Assembly: GCA_945868475.1 (NCBI GenBank)
Contig: CAMBLM010000002.1
Coordinates: 1 to 64,000, forward strand
Direction: 5' to 3'
DNA: 64,000 nucleotides
Origin: an uncultured Ruminococcus sp.
GTDB lineage: Bacteria > Bacillota > Clostridia > Oscillospirales > Ruminococcaceae
The notes beneath the pieces are model-generated. The model saw only the letters and a program-made list of their open reading frames with translations. It made no database searches and was not told the DNA's origin. Numbering within the stretch: the stretch's first letter is position 1; each line of letters opens with the position of its first letter. The position numbers and the translations under genes were made by a program. This document shows, in pieces, positions 27,785 to 39,201 of the stretch.

Positions 27785-27822
27785 AAACCGCTGCCGTTCA
27801 GACGAACCGCAGCGGTTTTTTT
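27785..27822 (+). terminator. Terminator
   Basis: aaccgctgc cgttcagacgaacc gcagcggtttttttg. Confidence 0.75.
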
Positions 27823-27828
27823 GAACTT

Positions 27829-27938
27829 ATACTAATAAATTCAGATAAAATCAAGCCGACAATCTTGTAGCTGTCAAAAACAGCTTTATATTTGGCTTTG
27901 GTGCAGACTTTTTCCTTTATTTTATTGGTGTTTAGTAT
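27829..27938. repeat. ATACTAA-type palindromic element
   Basis: atactaataaattcagataaaatcaagcc...tttatatttggctttggtgcagactttttcctttattttattggtgtttagtat. Confidence 0.7.
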
Positions 27939-28084
27939 TAAATATGCTTTTTATCCGCTTTGATTTTGTAAATAATGACTATTTTCTTAAAAACTATTGA
28001 ATTTTATATTAAAATAATGTACAATTTATTACAAACAATGCTAATTTTATTTAACCAATTTGACATGAAAGGAGGACATACGCC

Positions 28085-30322
28085 GTGAAAATACTTCTCG
28101 GCGAAGAAAATATGTCTGAAAAAAAATTTAGAAAAAGAATTATTGCAGGTGCTCTTGCGGTTATTTCCGCAGCATCGTTCTGCGGCTGTACAGACGAAGA
28201 CTGGGACGATGATTACGATTATGACAGCGACAGCGGCTACCATGAGGAAGATGAAAGCAAGGTCGGCAGTTCCGCTCCGTCCGATCCGTCGGCTTATACG
28301 GCAAGAAGCTCTTCGCTCGTTGTTCAAAGCGATGGCGGCATAAGCCTTACCCGTAAGCAGAGAGATGCGGAAGTTCCCATGGGCGAGGACGGAACATGGA
28401 CAGTGTTTGTCTACCTCTGCGGCTCTGACCTTGAAAGCGGAAACGGACTTGGCGTTTCCGATATGGAAGAAATGGTAAACGCAAGCACTTCGGAAAACAT
28501 CAAGTTCGTTGTCCAGACGGGCGGTGCTGCCGAATGGAACGGCTACGGTATCTCCGAAAACAGCCACCAGCGATATGTCATTACGGACGGCGATATCACT
28601 CTCGTTGACGAAATTTCCGAAACGGGCATGGGTCAGACTTCGACTCTTGCGGATTTCCTCAGTTGGGGCGTTGGCAATTACCCTGCCGCAAAAATGGGAC
28701 TTGTTTTCTGGAATCACGGCGGCGGAAGCATCACGGGTGTTTGCTTCGATGAAAACAAGGACTATGACTCACTTTCACTCGGCGAGATCGATAATGCGCT
28801 AACATACGTTTTTGACAGCATGACCGATAAATTTGAGTTCATCGGCTTTGACGCCTGCCTTATGGCAACGGTCGAAAATGCAAATATGCTTGTCCCCCAT
28901 GCGCGCTATATGTACGCTTCTGAGGAGCTTGAACCTGGCTACGGCTGGGACTACACAGCTATCGGACAGTACCTTGACAGCAATCCGAACTGCAGCGGTG
29001 CTGAACTCGGAAAGGTCGTTGCGGACAGCTTCTACTCCTCCTGTGCAGATGTCTGGTCGGAGGACAGCGCAACATTTTCGATAACAGACCTTTCAAAAAT
29101 AGATGCTCTTATCGAAGCCGTGAACAATGCCGCAGCTTCAATGAATCAGGCTGCCGATGACCCTTCGGCTCTCGCTTCGATGGTAAGAGGAATAAACTCC
29201 GCGAAGAATTACGGCGGCAACAATAAGTCCGAAGGTTACACAAATATGGTCGATATCGGTTCACTCATTTCTTCCGCTTCGACCGATGCTTCGGCAAGGG
29301 ACGCTGTTCTTGCGGCTATCGATGATGCCGTTGTTTACAATATCTACGGCGAAAACGAGAGCGGTTCATCGGGACTTTCCACATATTATCCGCTTATGGT
29401 ATCAGGTTCGCAGGAGCTTTCCATCTTCAAGGATATCTGCATAAGTCCTTACTATATGGCATTCGTTGACCGCATTGCATACGGCTCGTCAGGCGGCTCG
29501 ACCGCTGATTACAATGCCGATGCATGGCTCGCAGCAGGAACGGAATACTGGGGAAGCCTGAGCGGAAGCACAGAGAACGCAGACCAGTCAAGCAGCTACT
29601 GGGAGTCATACGATGAGCAGGACAGCGAGGATATGTCTTTCGTCAGTGAAAATGACGGAGAGATATACTTTGCCGAAGAGCCGCACATCAACGAGGACGG
29701 TTATTATTCGTTCACCTTTGACAGCGGAAGCATCAACAATGTTGAGAGCGTAAACTGCACCGTTTATTATAACGACGATGAATCGAACTGCTTCTATGAG
29801 CTTGGCATTGACAACTATGTATATGTCGATTGGGACAGCGGATATGTCGAGGATCTTTTTGACGGTCTGTGGTACACGCTCGCCGACGGTCAGCTCCTTG
29901 CAATGTATATCGTTGAGGAAAACGAGGACTACGATATCTACTCCGTCCCCGTGCTTCTCAACGGCGAAGCTACAAACCTGCGTATCCGCCACGAGATCAC
30001 CGAGGAAAATGACGGGGATATCACTATCCTCGGCGCATGGGACAGCATCGACAGCAACGGACAAGCACCAAAAAACATCACCAAGCTCAAAGACGGCGAT
30101 GTCATCGTTCCGCTGTACTATACCTATAATCCCGACGGAAACTATGTCGATATCACACAGGGCGAGGAATTCACCTTTGACGGAGATAATTCCGTATATC
30201 TCGATTATCTCCCCGATAACGACTATAACTACAACTTTGAGATAAATGACATCTACGGCAACAGCTATTATACCGATTTCACTATCCTCTCCGTCGAGGA
30301 CGGAGAAGTGTTCTTCAACTGA
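28085..30322 (+). CDS. Clostripain-family (C11) cysteine peptidase, lipoprotein
   Basis: Lipobox SFCGC; TVFVYLCGSDLESGNGLGVSDMEEM; LVFWNHGGGSITGVCFDE; IGFDACLMATVENA. Confidence 0.88.
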   Translation: MKILLGEENMSEKKFRKRIIAGALAVISAASFCGCTDEDWDDDYDYDSDSGYHEEDESKVGSSAPSDPSAYTARSSSLVVQSDGGISLTRKQRDAEVPMGEDGTWTVFVYLCGSDLESGNGLGVSDMEEMVNASTSENIKFVVQTGGAAEWNGYGISENSHQRYVITDGDITLVDEISETGMGQTSTLADFLSWGVGNYPAAKMGLVFWNHGGGSITGVCFDENKDYDSLSLGEIDNALTYVFDSMTDKFEFIGFDACLMATVENANMLVPHARYMYASEELEPGYGWDYTAIGQYLDSNPNCSGAELGKVVADSFYSSCADVWSEDSATFSITDLSKIDALIEAVNNAAASMNQAADDPSALASMVRGINSAKNYGGNNKSEGYTNMVDIGSLISSASTDASARDAVLAAIDDAVVYNIYGENESGSSGLSTYYPLMVSGSQELSIFKDICISPYYMAFVDRIAYGSSGGSTADYNADAWLAAGTEYWGSLSGSTENADQSSSYWESYDEQDSEDMSFVSENDGEIYFAEEPHINEDGYYSFTFDSGSINNVESVNCTVYYNDDESNCFYELGIDNYVYVDWDSGYVEDLFDGLWYTLADGQLLAMYIVEENEDYDIYSVPVLLNGEATNLRIRHEITEENDGDITILGAWDSIDSNGQAPKNITKLKDGDVIVPLYYTYNPDGNYVDITQGEEFTFDGDNSVYLDYLPDNDYNYNFEINDIYGNSYYTDFTILSVEDGEVFFN

Positions 30323-30326
30323 TAAT

Positions 30327-30360
30327 ACCCTCGCAGGCGTTTTCCCTGCGAGGGTGTTTT
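30327..30360 (+). terminator. Terminator
   Basis: accctcgcagg cgttttc cctgcgagggt gtttta. Confidence 0.75.
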
Positions 30361-31078
30361 ATATTGGCAGAAACGCCGCAATAACGGCAAATATCAGTGA
30401 CGGAAGCAGGTTAGCAACCCGTATTTTCTTTCCCCACACAAGGTTTATCCCTACGCAGAATATAAGTATACTTCCGACAAGTGATATGCAGCTCAGCGCA
30501 AGCTCGGTCATGAACGGTTTTATGAATATCGCAAAGACAGTTATCGCGCCCTCCAGCAGGAATACGGGGACTGCCGAAAAAATACAGCCTTTTCCCATTG
30601 AACATGTCATCACCATTACTATTATAAAGTCAAGCACTGACTTCGCCGCGAGTATCGACCAGTCACCCGAGATGCCGTCCTCTAACGCGCCGACTATCGC
30701 CATTGCGCCTATCGATACGGTGAGCGAAGCCGTCACAAAGCCGTCAACGAACCTGCTGTCGCCCGTGCTTTTCGTTTTCTTTTTGAGCCACTCGCCGAAG
30801 CGTTCAAAGCCTTTCTCGATATTTATTATCTCGCCGATGACTGCGCCGAGAACAAGGCAAACGGTTATCATTATGCTGTGACCCGAGGTCAGTGCGCCAT
30901 CCTTTATGCTCAGCATTTTCTCCATCGCACCCGCAATTCCTATCACGAGAACGCTCACTCCGCAGGTTAGCTGCAAAGTTTCCTGAAAGCGTTCTTTCAG
31001 CAGCTTTCCGCCGAAAAGTCCTGCCAGACCGCCTGCAACTATGGCGGCAGAGTTTATTATAGTTCCCAAACCTATCAT
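30359..31078 (-). CDS. DUF554 family membrane protein
   Basis: MIGLGTIINSAAIVAGGLAGLFGGKLLKERFQETLQLTCGVSVLVIGIAGA. Confidence 0.88.
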   Translation of the reverse strand: MIGLGTIINSAAIVAGGLAGLFGGKLLKERFQETLQLTCGVSVLVIGIAGAMEKMLSIKDGALTSGHSIMITVCLVLGAVIGEIINIEKGFERFGEWLKKKTKSTGDSRFVDGFVTASLTVSIGAMAIVGALEDGISGDWSILAAKSVLDFIIVMVMTCSMGKGCIFSAVPVFLLEGAITVFAIFIKPFMTELALSCISLVGSILIFCVGINLVWGKKIRVANLLPSLIFAVIAAFLPI

Positions 31079-31380
31079 AAAAATTTTCCCCTTTTATATA
31101 ATACAACTGCTTTATTATATCGCACCGTTAAAGCATTGTCAATAACGCATTGGCACTTCTTTTGCAAAGAGTTTTGCTGCCATTTTACATCTTTGGAAAA
31201 TTTTTTAAATTATTTTCGCAAATTGAATAAATTAATTCCAAAATTCCCTTGATTTTTTAAATAAAAGTGATATAATTGTAAATATACAAACAAAAAGCTT
31301 GATTTTCGGTGGAAAATAGTGAATTTAGACGAAATTCGCACTGATAGGAAAGTTTTTTAACATCAATAGGGGGTCATTAT

Positions 31381-33369
31381 ATGAAGTCAATCAAGCAGAA
31401 GATCATTCTTTGTTGTATTCTCATGGTCAGCATCTCGCTGCTCATTCTGGGCGCATTTGCAGGCATTATGACTTATACAACAACGATCGGCACGGTCGAA
31501 AACGATATGCTCGTTTCCGCAAAGCTTGCCGCAAACCGTACAAGCTGGGAGATCAAGGCTTATGAGAACATAGCTGTCGGTCTTGGCGTTATCCCGAGCC
31601 TTTCCGATGAAAGCGTTCCCGAAAGCGAAAAGAAAGAGATACTTGAACAAAGCGCGAATGAACACGGTCTGGTTACCTGCAACCTTATTTATTCAAACGG
31701 TGATTCGATCGACGGCAAGAATTACAGCGACAGAGAATACTTCAAGCTGGCTATGCAGGGAAAATCTACTGTTTCCGAACCTATAGTTTCAAAGCTTACG
31801 GGAGAACTCGTTATCGTCGTTGCCGCTCCTGTATGGAAAGACGGCATTTCGGGCGGCGAGGCTGTTGGCTGCGTCCTTACACAGCCTGATACCGAATTTC
31901 TCAACGATATCGTAAGAGATATCAAGATCAGCGACAACTGCAGTGCTTACATCATCGACGATGACGGCGATACGATCGCAGACGTTGACAGCGAAGTCGT
32001 AAAGAACGGCGAAAACATCGAAGCTCTCGCCGCAGCCGATACCACAGGTCAGGGCGGCTATGAAACGCTCGCACAGTCACATCAGAAAATGAGAAACGGC
32101 GAATCAGGATTTGCCGATTACACTCTTAACGGCGTTTCAAAATTCCTCGCATATACACCTATCCCCGATACAAACGGCTGGGCGCTTGCCGTTTATGCAC
32201 CAAAGAACGACTTTATGAGCGATACATACAGATCGATCATTCTTACAATAATGGTTATCGTTATCGCAAGCATCATCTCTGCGATCGTTGCAAGAGTTGT
32301 CGGCAAGGAAATCGGCAATTCGGTACGCGTATGCACAGAGCGAATCGAAAAGCTTGCCGAGGGTGATCTTACAAGCTCCGTTCCCGTACTCAAAACGAAG
32401 GACGAAACAGGCATACTTTCTGCAGCAGCACAGACCGTTGTTTCCAACACGAACAATATCATCAAGGATATCGGACGTATCCTCGAAGCTATGTCACAGG
32501 GCAATTTTGACGTACATACAAGCAAGGGCGAACAGTATTATATCGGCGACTATCAGGTGCTTCTCCAGTACCTCCGCGATATCAACCATAAGCTCAGCAG
32601 TACGATGTCGCAGATAAACGAAGCCGCAGATCAGGTTTCCGCAGGCGCAGATCAGGTTTCTTCGGGTGCTCAGGCACTTTCACAGGGCGCAACGGAGCAG
32701 GCTTCGTCCATTGAAGAGCTTGCCGCAACCATCAGCGTTATCTCCGATAAGATCAATGAAAACGCAGAATATGCAAACAATGCAATGGAAAAGACCAATG
32801 ACACCGAAATTAAGATGACCGATGCCAGCGACAGAATGAAAGACCTTGTTTCAGCAATGGACGAGATCAGCACTAAGTCCGATGAGATACGCAATATCAT
32901 CAAAACTATCGAAGATATCGCATTCCAGACAAATATCCTCGCCCTCAATGCTGCTGTTGAAGCCGCAAGAGCAGGCGAAGCAGGCAAGGGTTTTGCAGTT
33001 GTTGCCGACGAAGTAAGAAACCTCGCAAGCAAATCCGCCGAAGCCGCAAACTCCACAAACTCGCTTATTGAAGCATCCATCGCGGCTGTCCGCAACGGCA
33101 GCGAGCTTGTATCGGAAGTTGCAAATATGATGAACGGCGTCGAAACCGCATCGGAAGAAGTAACAACACTCAACAGCAAGATATCCTCTGCATCGAACGA
33201 AGCAGCCGATTCCATCAAGCAGATCTCGGTCGGCATCGAGCAGATATCCTGCGTAGTCCAGACAAACTCCGCAACCGCAGAAGAATCCGCAGCAGCCTCG
33301 GAAGAGCTTTCGGGACAGGCTTCAATGCTCAAGGAGCTTATGAGTACATTTACGCTCCGTTCGGAATAA
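31381..33369 (+). CDS. Methyl-accepting chemotaxis protein (dCache-type sensor, HAMP)
   Basis: Two TMs; [50 protein letters not shown]. Confidence 0.95.
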   Translation: MKSIKQKIILCCILMVSISLLILGAFAGIMTYTTTIGTVENDMLVSAKLAANRTSWEIKAYENIAVGLGVIPSLSDESVPESEKKEILEQSANEHGLVTCNLIYSNGDSIDGKNYSDREYFKLAMQGKSTVSEPIVSKLTGELVIVVAAPVWKDGISGGEAVGCVLTQPDTEFLNDIVRDIKISDNCSAYIIDDDGDTIADVDSEVVKNGENIEALAAADTTGQGGYETLAQSHQKMRNGESGFADYTLNGVSKFLAYTPIPDTNGWALAVYAPKNDFMSDTYRSIILTIMVIVIASIISAIVARVVGKEIGNSVRVCTERIEKLAEGDLTSSVPVLKTKDETGILSAAAQTVVSNTNNIIKDIGRILEAMSQGNFDVHTSKGEQYYIGDYQVLLQYLRDINHKLSSTMSQINEAADQVSAGADQVSSGAQALSQGATEQASSIEELAATISVISDKINENAEYANNAMEKTNDTEIKMTDASDRMKDLVSAMDEISTKSDEIRNIIKTIEDIAFQTNILALNAAVEAARAGEAGKGFAVVADEVRNLASKSAEAANSTNSLIEASIAAVRNGSELVSEVANMMNGVETASEEVTTLNSKISSASNEAADSIKQISVGIEQISCVVQTNSATAEESAAASEELSGQASMLKELMSTFTLRSE

Positions 33370-33421
33370 TGCTGATTAAAGCAAAAAAGTATTTATCAGT
33401 GTTTCCTTTAATACATAACAC

Positions 33422-33464
33422 AAAACCGCTGTACAGACCATACGCCTGTACAGCGGTTTTTTAT
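33422..33464. terminator. Bidirectional terminator between MCP and ureD
   Basis: aaaaccgctgtacag accatacgc ctgtacagcggttttt. Confidence 0.8.
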
Positions 33465-34180
33465 ATAATTATATCCCCGAAATATCTCCATATCTCGTCC
33501 GCGCTGTCAGCCGCCGCACGAATACATACACCCTTTTCGGCATTGGTCGAAGCTGATTCTATCATTTCACATTCGGGTATGCTCGGCTCTGTGCCGTAAA
33601 TGTACATCATACCAACATGCGAACGTTTCTCGAAAAAAACCACCCCGGAAAGCGGAGCTTCGCTCGGCACAAGTCTCTGATTATCGAGAAAGCAAAGCTT
33701 TTCACCGACATATACCGCCGTCCTTGAACGGTAGCTTGTGAATTCAAAGCGTTCTTTCATCGCAGTTCTTCCGCAGGAAAGAATGTCCGTCATCACAAAG
33801 CTGCTGTCCTCCTGCAAATGCACCTCCGTTCGTGTATCGAAAATACTTCCGCCGAACGGTATCACGGGACAGGGCATATAAACAAGGCTTCCGCCGCTTT
33901 CAACGGTGATCTTCACCTGCTGAGATGCACCAACGCTTTCCGCCTTGAATATCTTCGTGTAAGACTGTGCAGTGAATTTAAGACTTGCACCCGACCTGAC
34001 GGTCAGCTCGATATCATAATGATCTCCCTCGAGAATTCCTGCACTCGCAGCCATCATCATGACCTCAGTGCAGCCGTCACGGTAAAACGGATTCGCAATT
34101 TTCAGCGGAGAAGTGAATTCCGTATCGGTAATGACCGTTCGACCGTTTCTTTTTTCGGCGGTGAGTTTTAAGATACTCAT
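33461..34180 (-). CDS. ureD: Urease accessory protein UreD/UreH
   Basis: [49 protein letters not shown]; last gene of ure operon. Confidence 0.88.
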   Translation of the reverse strand: MSILKLTAEKRNGRTVITDTEFTSPLKIANPFYRDGCTEVMMMAASAGILEGDHYDIELTVRSGASLKFTAQSYTKIFKAESVGASQQVKITVESGGSLVYMPCPVIPFGGSIFDTRTEVHLQEDSSFVMTDILSCGRTAMKERFEFTSYRSRTAVYVGEKLCFLDNQRLVPSEAPLSGVVFFEKRSHVGMMYIYGTEPSIPECEMIESASTNAEKGVCIRAAADSADEIWRYFGDIII

Positions 34181-34788
34181 TTCAAGTCCTCAAAAAGGAC
34201 GTTTTTCTTTATCCAATCGATAACAGCGTCAACGCCGTCAAGGGTCATAAGGTTAGTGAACATAAACGGTCTGTCCCCTCTCATTCGCTTTGAATCGGAC
34301 GCCATTACTTCAAGGCTCGCACCTACGAGCGGCGCAAGGTCGGTCTTGTTTATAACGAGCAGATCGGAACGCGTAACGCCGGGGCCGCCCTTTCTCGGTA
34401 TCTTTTCGCCCTGCGCAACGTCGATAACGTAAATTGAGACATCTGCAAGGTCGGGCGAAAACGTTGCGGAGAGGTTGTCGCCGCCGCTTTCGATAAAGAT
34501 TATCTGTACATCGGGGAAGCGCGCAGCCATTTCATCGACCGCTTCAAGATTCATCGAGCAGTCCTCACGGATAGCCGTATGAGGACAGCCGCCCGTTTCA
34601 ACGCCGACTATCCTTTCGGGAGGAAGTGCAGAGTTTTTGATAAGGAATTCGGCGTCCTCCTTTGTGTAAATATCGTTTGTGACAACGCAAATGCTGTATT
34701 CCTTTGACATTTTTCTTGTAAGGCGTTCGATAAGTGCGGTCTTGCCTGAACCAACAGGGCCGCCGACGCCGATCTTTACATAAGCCAT
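34177..34788 (-). CDS. ureG: Urease accessory GTPase UreG
   Basis: [55 protein letters not shown]. Confidence 0.97.
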   Translation of the reverse strand: MAYVKIGVGGPVGSGKTALIERLTRKMSKEYSICVVTNDIYTKEDAEFLIKNSALPPERIVGVETGGCPHTAIREDCSMNLEAVDEMAARFPDVQIIFIESGGDNLSATFSPDLADVSIYVIDVAQGEKIPRKGGPGVTRSDLLVINKTDLAPLVGASLEVMASDSKRMRGDRPFMFTNLMTLDGVDAVIDWIKKNVLFEDLK

Positions 34789-34803
34789 TTTAATTTCTCC
34801 CTT

Positions 34804-35481
34804 TCAAGATATATATATCCTTGAATATAATTTTTCGTGTTCCATTGAACGCAGGTCGAAGCCTGCACCTCCGATGCCAAGATCGTCCGTTTCAACATTC
34901 ATCGCAAGCTCCGCCGCTTTCGGAATATCCTCTATCGCTTTTGCAAGAGCCGCCTGACCATCAAGCTGACTTAACGGAACAAGCTTTGCGGCGTGATTTA
35001 CCATCGATGAAAGCAGACTGTAGCAGTACATCGCAACACCGTCATAAATGTCTGCACCAATATCACGGATAAAAAGTCCGACCGCAACGGGGTGGCTTCC
35101 GTTCGCTTTTCCCTCGGCAATGCTCCTTCCGTATTCTTCAAGCAGGAAACAACTTCCCATTGCAGCCTCTGTCTTTATCAGACGTCTGCAAAGATTTCTG
35201 CTGCCGTTTCTAAGCTCAAAAGGCGATCTTGCCGCTGTAAAAAGCTCATCAAGCAGCAGCGGATCATCTCCGAGCGCTGCCCTTGCGGCGAAGCCTGCAT
35301 CCCCCGTCGGAAGAGTATAGAGATACGCTTTCAGAAACTCCGAAAGGCTGTTTTTATCCTTGACGATGTTCTTCTGAACGTAGGTTTCCATACCGTTGGA
35401 AAGCGTGAACGCACCTATCGGGAACAGCGGATCAAGTGCCTGAACGAGCCGCAGAAACGGCATTTTGTCAATGGTGTTCAT
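34804..35481 (-). CDS. ureF: Urease accessory protein UreF
   Basis: FLRLVQALDPLFPIGAFTLSNGMETYVQ; start near 35481/35463, overlapping ureE 3' end. Confidence 0.92.
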   Translation of the reverse strand: MNTIDKMPFLRLVQALDPLFPIGAFTLSNGMETYVQKNIVKDKNSLSEFLKAYLYTLPTGDAGFAARAALGDDPLLLDELFTAARSPFELRNGSRNLCRRLIKTEAAMGSCFLLEEYGRSIAEGKANGSHPVAVGLFIRDIGADIYDGVAMYCYSLLSSMVNHAAKLVPLSQLDGQAALAKAIEDIPKAAELAMNVETDDLGIGGAGFDLRSMEHEKLYSRIYIS

Positions 35482-35992
35482 GATGACCTTCACCATTGTG
35501 TTCATCACTATGGTGATGATGCTCATGCGAATGTTGAGCGTTTCCGTGAGCATCGGTGTGAGCATGACCCTTACATTCGGTATAACCCGTGAATTTTTCG
35601 TGTGTCTTTACAGCGTTGAAACCGAGCTTTTTCAGATACTCAAAAGTCGGCTCATCGTAAGGGCATTTTACGTTATCATGACCGATAGCAAGCGACAGAT
35701 GGCGGTTTCCGAGCTCAAAGCAAAGCCGACCCATTTCCTCGATCGAGCCGACGCTCACGCTGATAAGGTCGGAAGGTGCGATCGTAACAACAACAAGCCT
35801 GTTCCCGTCCTCATAGATAATGTCATTCTCGTTGAGCGGCTCGCCGATCTTTATTCCGATATCCTCGCCCGAATCGGTGGTCTTGCGGAGAAGCTTTTTG
35901 TCACGCTCGAACCAATCGACCGAAACATATTCTGTTTTTTTATCGGTCTTAAAATTTTCATCAAGTTTTCCGATTATTTTTTCCGTTATCAT
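35468..35992 (-). CDS. ureE: Urease accessory nickel chaperone UreE
   Basis: CFELGNRHLSLAIGHDNVKCPYDEPTFEYLKKLGF; His-rich C-terminus HAHTDAHGNAQHSHEHHHHSDEHNGEGHHEHH. Confidence 0.95.
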   Translation of the reverse strand: MITEKIIGKLDENFKTDKKTEYVSVDWFERDKKLLRKTTDSGEDIGIKIGEPLNENDIIYEDGNRLVVVTIAPSDLISVSVGSIEEMGRLCFELGNRHLSLAIGHDNVKCPYDEPTFEYLKKLGFNAVKTHEKFTGYTECKGHAHTDAHGNAQHSHEHHHHSDEHNGEGHHEHH

Positions 35993-36006
35993 AGTTCATG
36001 CTCTCC

Positions 36007-37728
36007 TTAGAAAAGGTAGTATTTCTGCGTAAGAGGAAGCTTTTTTGCCGCTTCGCAGGTTATGAGCTTTCCGTCAACGGTAACACGGTAATTTTCGGGA
36101 TCGACCTTGATATCGCCTGTTACATCGTTGAAACGCATATCCTTTTTGCCGATATTACGGCAGTTTTTCACGGGGAGAACTATCCTCTGAAGTCCAAGAC
36201 GCTCCTTTATGCCGTTTTCAACAGCCGCACCCGATACAAAGCTTATGCAGCAGCGCTTTACGGCAAGTCCGTTCGCACCGAACATCTTTGTGTAAACAAC
36301 AGGCTGAGGTGTCGGGATAGAAGCATTCGCATCACCCATTTTTGATGCGCATATAAAGCCGCCCTTGATTATCATTTCAGGCTTTACGCCGAACATTGAC
36401 GGCTTCCAGAGTACAAGATCGGCGAATTTTCCGACCTCGACCGAACCGACATAATCGGCAATGCCGTGCGTGATCGCAGGATTTATCGTGTATTTTGAAA
36501 CATAACGCTTTATTCTGAAATTATCGCTGCGTTCACTGTCCTCCGGGAGAGCTCCACGCTGATCCTTCATCTTTGAAGCCGTCTGCCAAGTCCTTGTGAT
36601 GACCTCGCCGACACGTCCCATTGCCTGAGAGTCGCTCGACATCATACTGAAAATGCCCATATCGTGAAGAACGTCCTCGGCTGCGATGGTTTCGGGACGG
36701 ATTCGTGAATCAGCGAAAGCAACGTCCTCGGGAACTTTGCTGTCAAGGTGGTGGCATACCATAAGCATATCAAGATGCTCGTCAATTGTGTTGACGGTGA
36801 AAGGCATAGTCGGGTTCGTGGACGACGGAAGAACGTTCGGGAACGCAGCCGCCTTGATAATGTCGGGAGCGTGTCCGCCGCCTGCGCCCTCGGTATGGTA
36901 TGTGTGGATAGTCCTGCCGTTTATTGCGGCGAGGGTATCCTCGACAAAACCGCCCTCGTTGAGCGTGTCGGTGTGGATAGAAACCTGAACGTCATATTTA
37001 TCCGCAACGGTAAGAGCCTTGTCGATAACGGACGGAGTTGCTCCCCAGTCCTCATGTATCTTCAAGCCGCAAGCGCCTGCTTCGACCTGCTCGGTGAGAG
37101 TTTCAATGCCTGCACTGTTGCCCTTTCCGAGATAACCAAGGTTCATCGGGTATTCTTCCGAAGCTTCGAGCATTTTCTCAATGTTGAATCTGCCCGGCGA
37201 GCAAGTAGTTGCATTAGTTCCGTCAGCAGGACCCGTGCCGCCGCCTATCATCGTTGTAATGCCCGAATAAAGTGCAGTTTCTATCTGCGTTGGACTGATG
37301 AAGTGGATATGCGTGTCGATGCCGCCTGCGGTGAGGATAAGTCCCTCGCCTGCGATAGCCTCGGTCGATGCACCGAAAACGAGCGAGGGAGTAACGCCGT
37401 CCATAATGTCTGGGTTGCCTGCCTTGCCAATGCCGCATATCTTTCCGTCCTTTATGCCGATATCGGCCTTGTATATGCCCGTTGAGTCGATAACAACAAC
37501 ACTTGTGATGACCGTATTGGGACATTCGCTGTCGGGTACGGAGCAGGACTGACCCATACCGTCACGGAGCGACTTTCCGCCGCCGAATTTTGCTTCTTCG
37601 CCGTAAACGCAGTAGTCCTTTTCGACCTCGGCGATGAGCGAAGTATCACCCAGGCGGATCCTGTCGCCCGTTGTCGGGCCGTACATATCAGCATACTGCT
37701 TTCTTGACATTTTGAACATTTTACTCAT
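36007..37728 (-). CDS. ureC: Urease alpha subunit
   Basis: [66 protein letters not shown]. Confidence 0.98.
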   Translation of the reverse strand: MSKMFKMSRKQYADMYGPTTGDRIRLGDTSLIAEVEKDYCVYGEEAKFGGGKSLRDGMGQSCSVPDSECPNTVITSVVVIDSTGIYKADIGIKDGKICGIGKAGNPDIMDGVTPSLVFGASTEAIAGEGLILTAGGIDTHIHFISPTQIETALYSGITTMIGGGTGPADGTNATTCSPGRFNIEKMLEASEEYPMNLGYLGKGNSAGIETLTEQVEAGACGLKIHEDWGATPSVIDKALTVADKYDVQVSIHTDTLNEGGFVEDTLAAINGRTIHTYHTEGAGGGHAPDIIKAAAFPNVLPSSTNPTMPFTVNTIDEHLDMLMVCHHLDSKVPEDVAFADSRIRPETIAAEDVLHDMGIFSMMSSDSQAMGRVGEVITRTWQTASKMKDQRGALPEDSERSDNFRIKRYVSKYTINPAITHGIADYVGSVEVGKFADLVLWKPSMFGVKPEMIIKGGFICASKMGDANASIPTPQPVVYTKMFGANGLAVKRCCISFVSGAAVENGIKERLGLQRIVLPVKNCRNIGKKDMRFNDVTGDIKVDPENYRVTVDGKLITCEAAKKLPLTQKYYLF

Positions 37729-38410
37729 CCTCCCCGAACAGGAAACCTTTTTCCTTAGCCTTTGCAATAGCCTTTGCCTTAACGTCAGGGTCGTCCATTG
37801 CGCCCCTAACAAGATCGTTAAGTCCGAAGCCGACACGCTTTCCTCCGATAGCGATAAGCTTTACACGCTTGCTCTCGCCCGGTTCAAAACGAACCGCTGT
37901 TCCTGCGGGGATATCAAGGCGCATACCGTAAGCAAGCCCACGGTTGAATTCGAGAGCCTTGTTGACCTCGAAAAAGTGGAAGTGCGAGCCGACCTGGATA
38001 GGTCTGTCGGCTGTATTCGTAACGGTGAGCTCGGAGCTGTCCTTGCCCGAATTTATCTCGATCTCGCCGTCCTCGATGAGAAGTTCACCGGGGATAATGT
38101 TGTTGTTCGGCACGATGGGTTCGTGAACGGTGACAAGCTTCGTTCCGTCCGGGAAAGTCGCTTCAAGCTGAATTTCATGTATCATCTCGGGTACACCGTC
38201 CATAACGTCATCGCAGGTCAGAAGCTGCTTTCCGATGCTCATAAGCTCGGTAACGGTCTTGCCTTCACGGGCAAGTTCAAGCAATTCTGAGGTTATGTAA
38301 GCTATAGCTTCGGGGTAGTTCAGCTTTAGTCCCCTCGCCTTTCGCTGCTTAGCAAGCTCGCCTGCGGAATGTATCATCAATCTTTCCTGCTCTCTCGGTG
38401 TAAGATGCAT
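37721..38410 (-). CDS. ureAB: Fused urease gamma-beta subunit
   Basis: Gamma: [53 protein letters not shown]; beta: [45 protein letters not shown]. Confidence 0.97.
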   Translation of the reverse strand: MHLTPREQERLMIHSAGELAKQRKARGLKLNYPEAIAYITSELLELAREGKTVTELMSIGKQLLTCDDVMDGVPEMIHEIQLEATFPDGTKLVTVHEPIVPNNNIIPGELLIEDGEIEINSGKDSSELTVTNTADRPIQVGSHFHFFEVNKALEFNRGLAYGMRLDIPAGTAVRFEPGESKRVKLIAIGGKRVGFGLNDLVRGAMDDPDVKAKAIAKAKEKGFLFGEDE

Positions 38411-38480
38411 TTTTCTCTCATTCCTTTCGGGTGATACGCCGAAAATCCGTGCGCAAAATGCGAACGGATAAACGGTAATT

Positions 38481-38792
38481 TTATTTGTGCATTATAATTT
38501 TCTTTACAACGCCGTTCGGGTCTTTTACAAGGACAATTATTGTCCAGATAACAAGTCCGAGAACGACCGCCGATAAGCCTAAAAAGCCGTCGTTGAGCAT
38601 TGTCTGCGCATCGGGTACGAAAAACTCCGCACCCATTTCCATATATTCAACAACAGCGTCAACGAGCCACATCAGCGATGCCCCCCAGTACATACAGCAG
38701 AGCGTCCCGATCTTCATTTCACGAGCCTTGCCGCTTGTGTACCATACAGCCGTTGAAATTACTGCCGCAAAGATAGTTATGAGAAGCGTCAT
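38481..38792 (-). CDS. Small membrane protein of unknown function in urease/urea operon
   Basis: 103 aa, about 3 predicted TMs; between urtE and ureAB. Confidence 0.75.
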   Translation of the reverse strand: MTLLITIFAAVISTAVWYTSGKAREMKIGTLCCMYWGASLMWLVDAVVEYMEMGAEFFVPDAQTMLNDGFLGLSAVVLGLVIWTIIVLVKDPNGVVKKIIMHK

Positions 38793-39178
38793 TATTCTGC
38801 ACTCTCCTTTACGGTTTTGTCAGCTTTCTTCCTGACCGCTGCTCCGATGCATAAAACTCCTGCCCAGACAGCCGTTACAAGTGCCGCCATAGCAACGCCC
38901 GATGTCGCAATTTCATGCAGCATCACCTGCGTTGTTTCGGGGTCGTTTGCTGCCGTCAAAAACGGAAAAAACGGAACGACTTCGCCGTGCCAGATATGCT
39001 CGAATGCAAGCAGAGCAGAGCCGCCCCAAAGCATCTTGTTGAGCAGTCCGAGCTTTTCGGAGAATTTGCAGGTGAGTTCCTTCCCCTCGCGTTCAGCCTT
39101 ACATTCGTGCGAATGAAGGACCTTTTCTGTGATAGTTGTAACGATAGCTTCCGTTACGGGTGCAATAAAACAAGCCAT
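38792..39178 (-). CDS. Membrane protein of unknown function in urease/urea operon
   Basis: 128 aa; FIAPVTEAIVTTITEKVLHSHECKAEREGKELTCKFSEKLGLLNKMLWGGSALLAFEHIWHGEVVPFFPFL; start/stop overlap with next gene. Confidence 0.75.
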   Translation of the reverse strand: MACFIAPVTEAIVTTITEKVLHSHECKAEREGKELTCKFSEKLGLLNKMLWGGSALLAFEHIWHGEVVPFFPFLTAANDPETTQVMLHEIATSGVAMAALVTAVWAGVLCIGAAVRKKADKTVKESAE

Positions 39179-39201
39179 AAATAATTCCTCCCTGAATTTT
39201 A

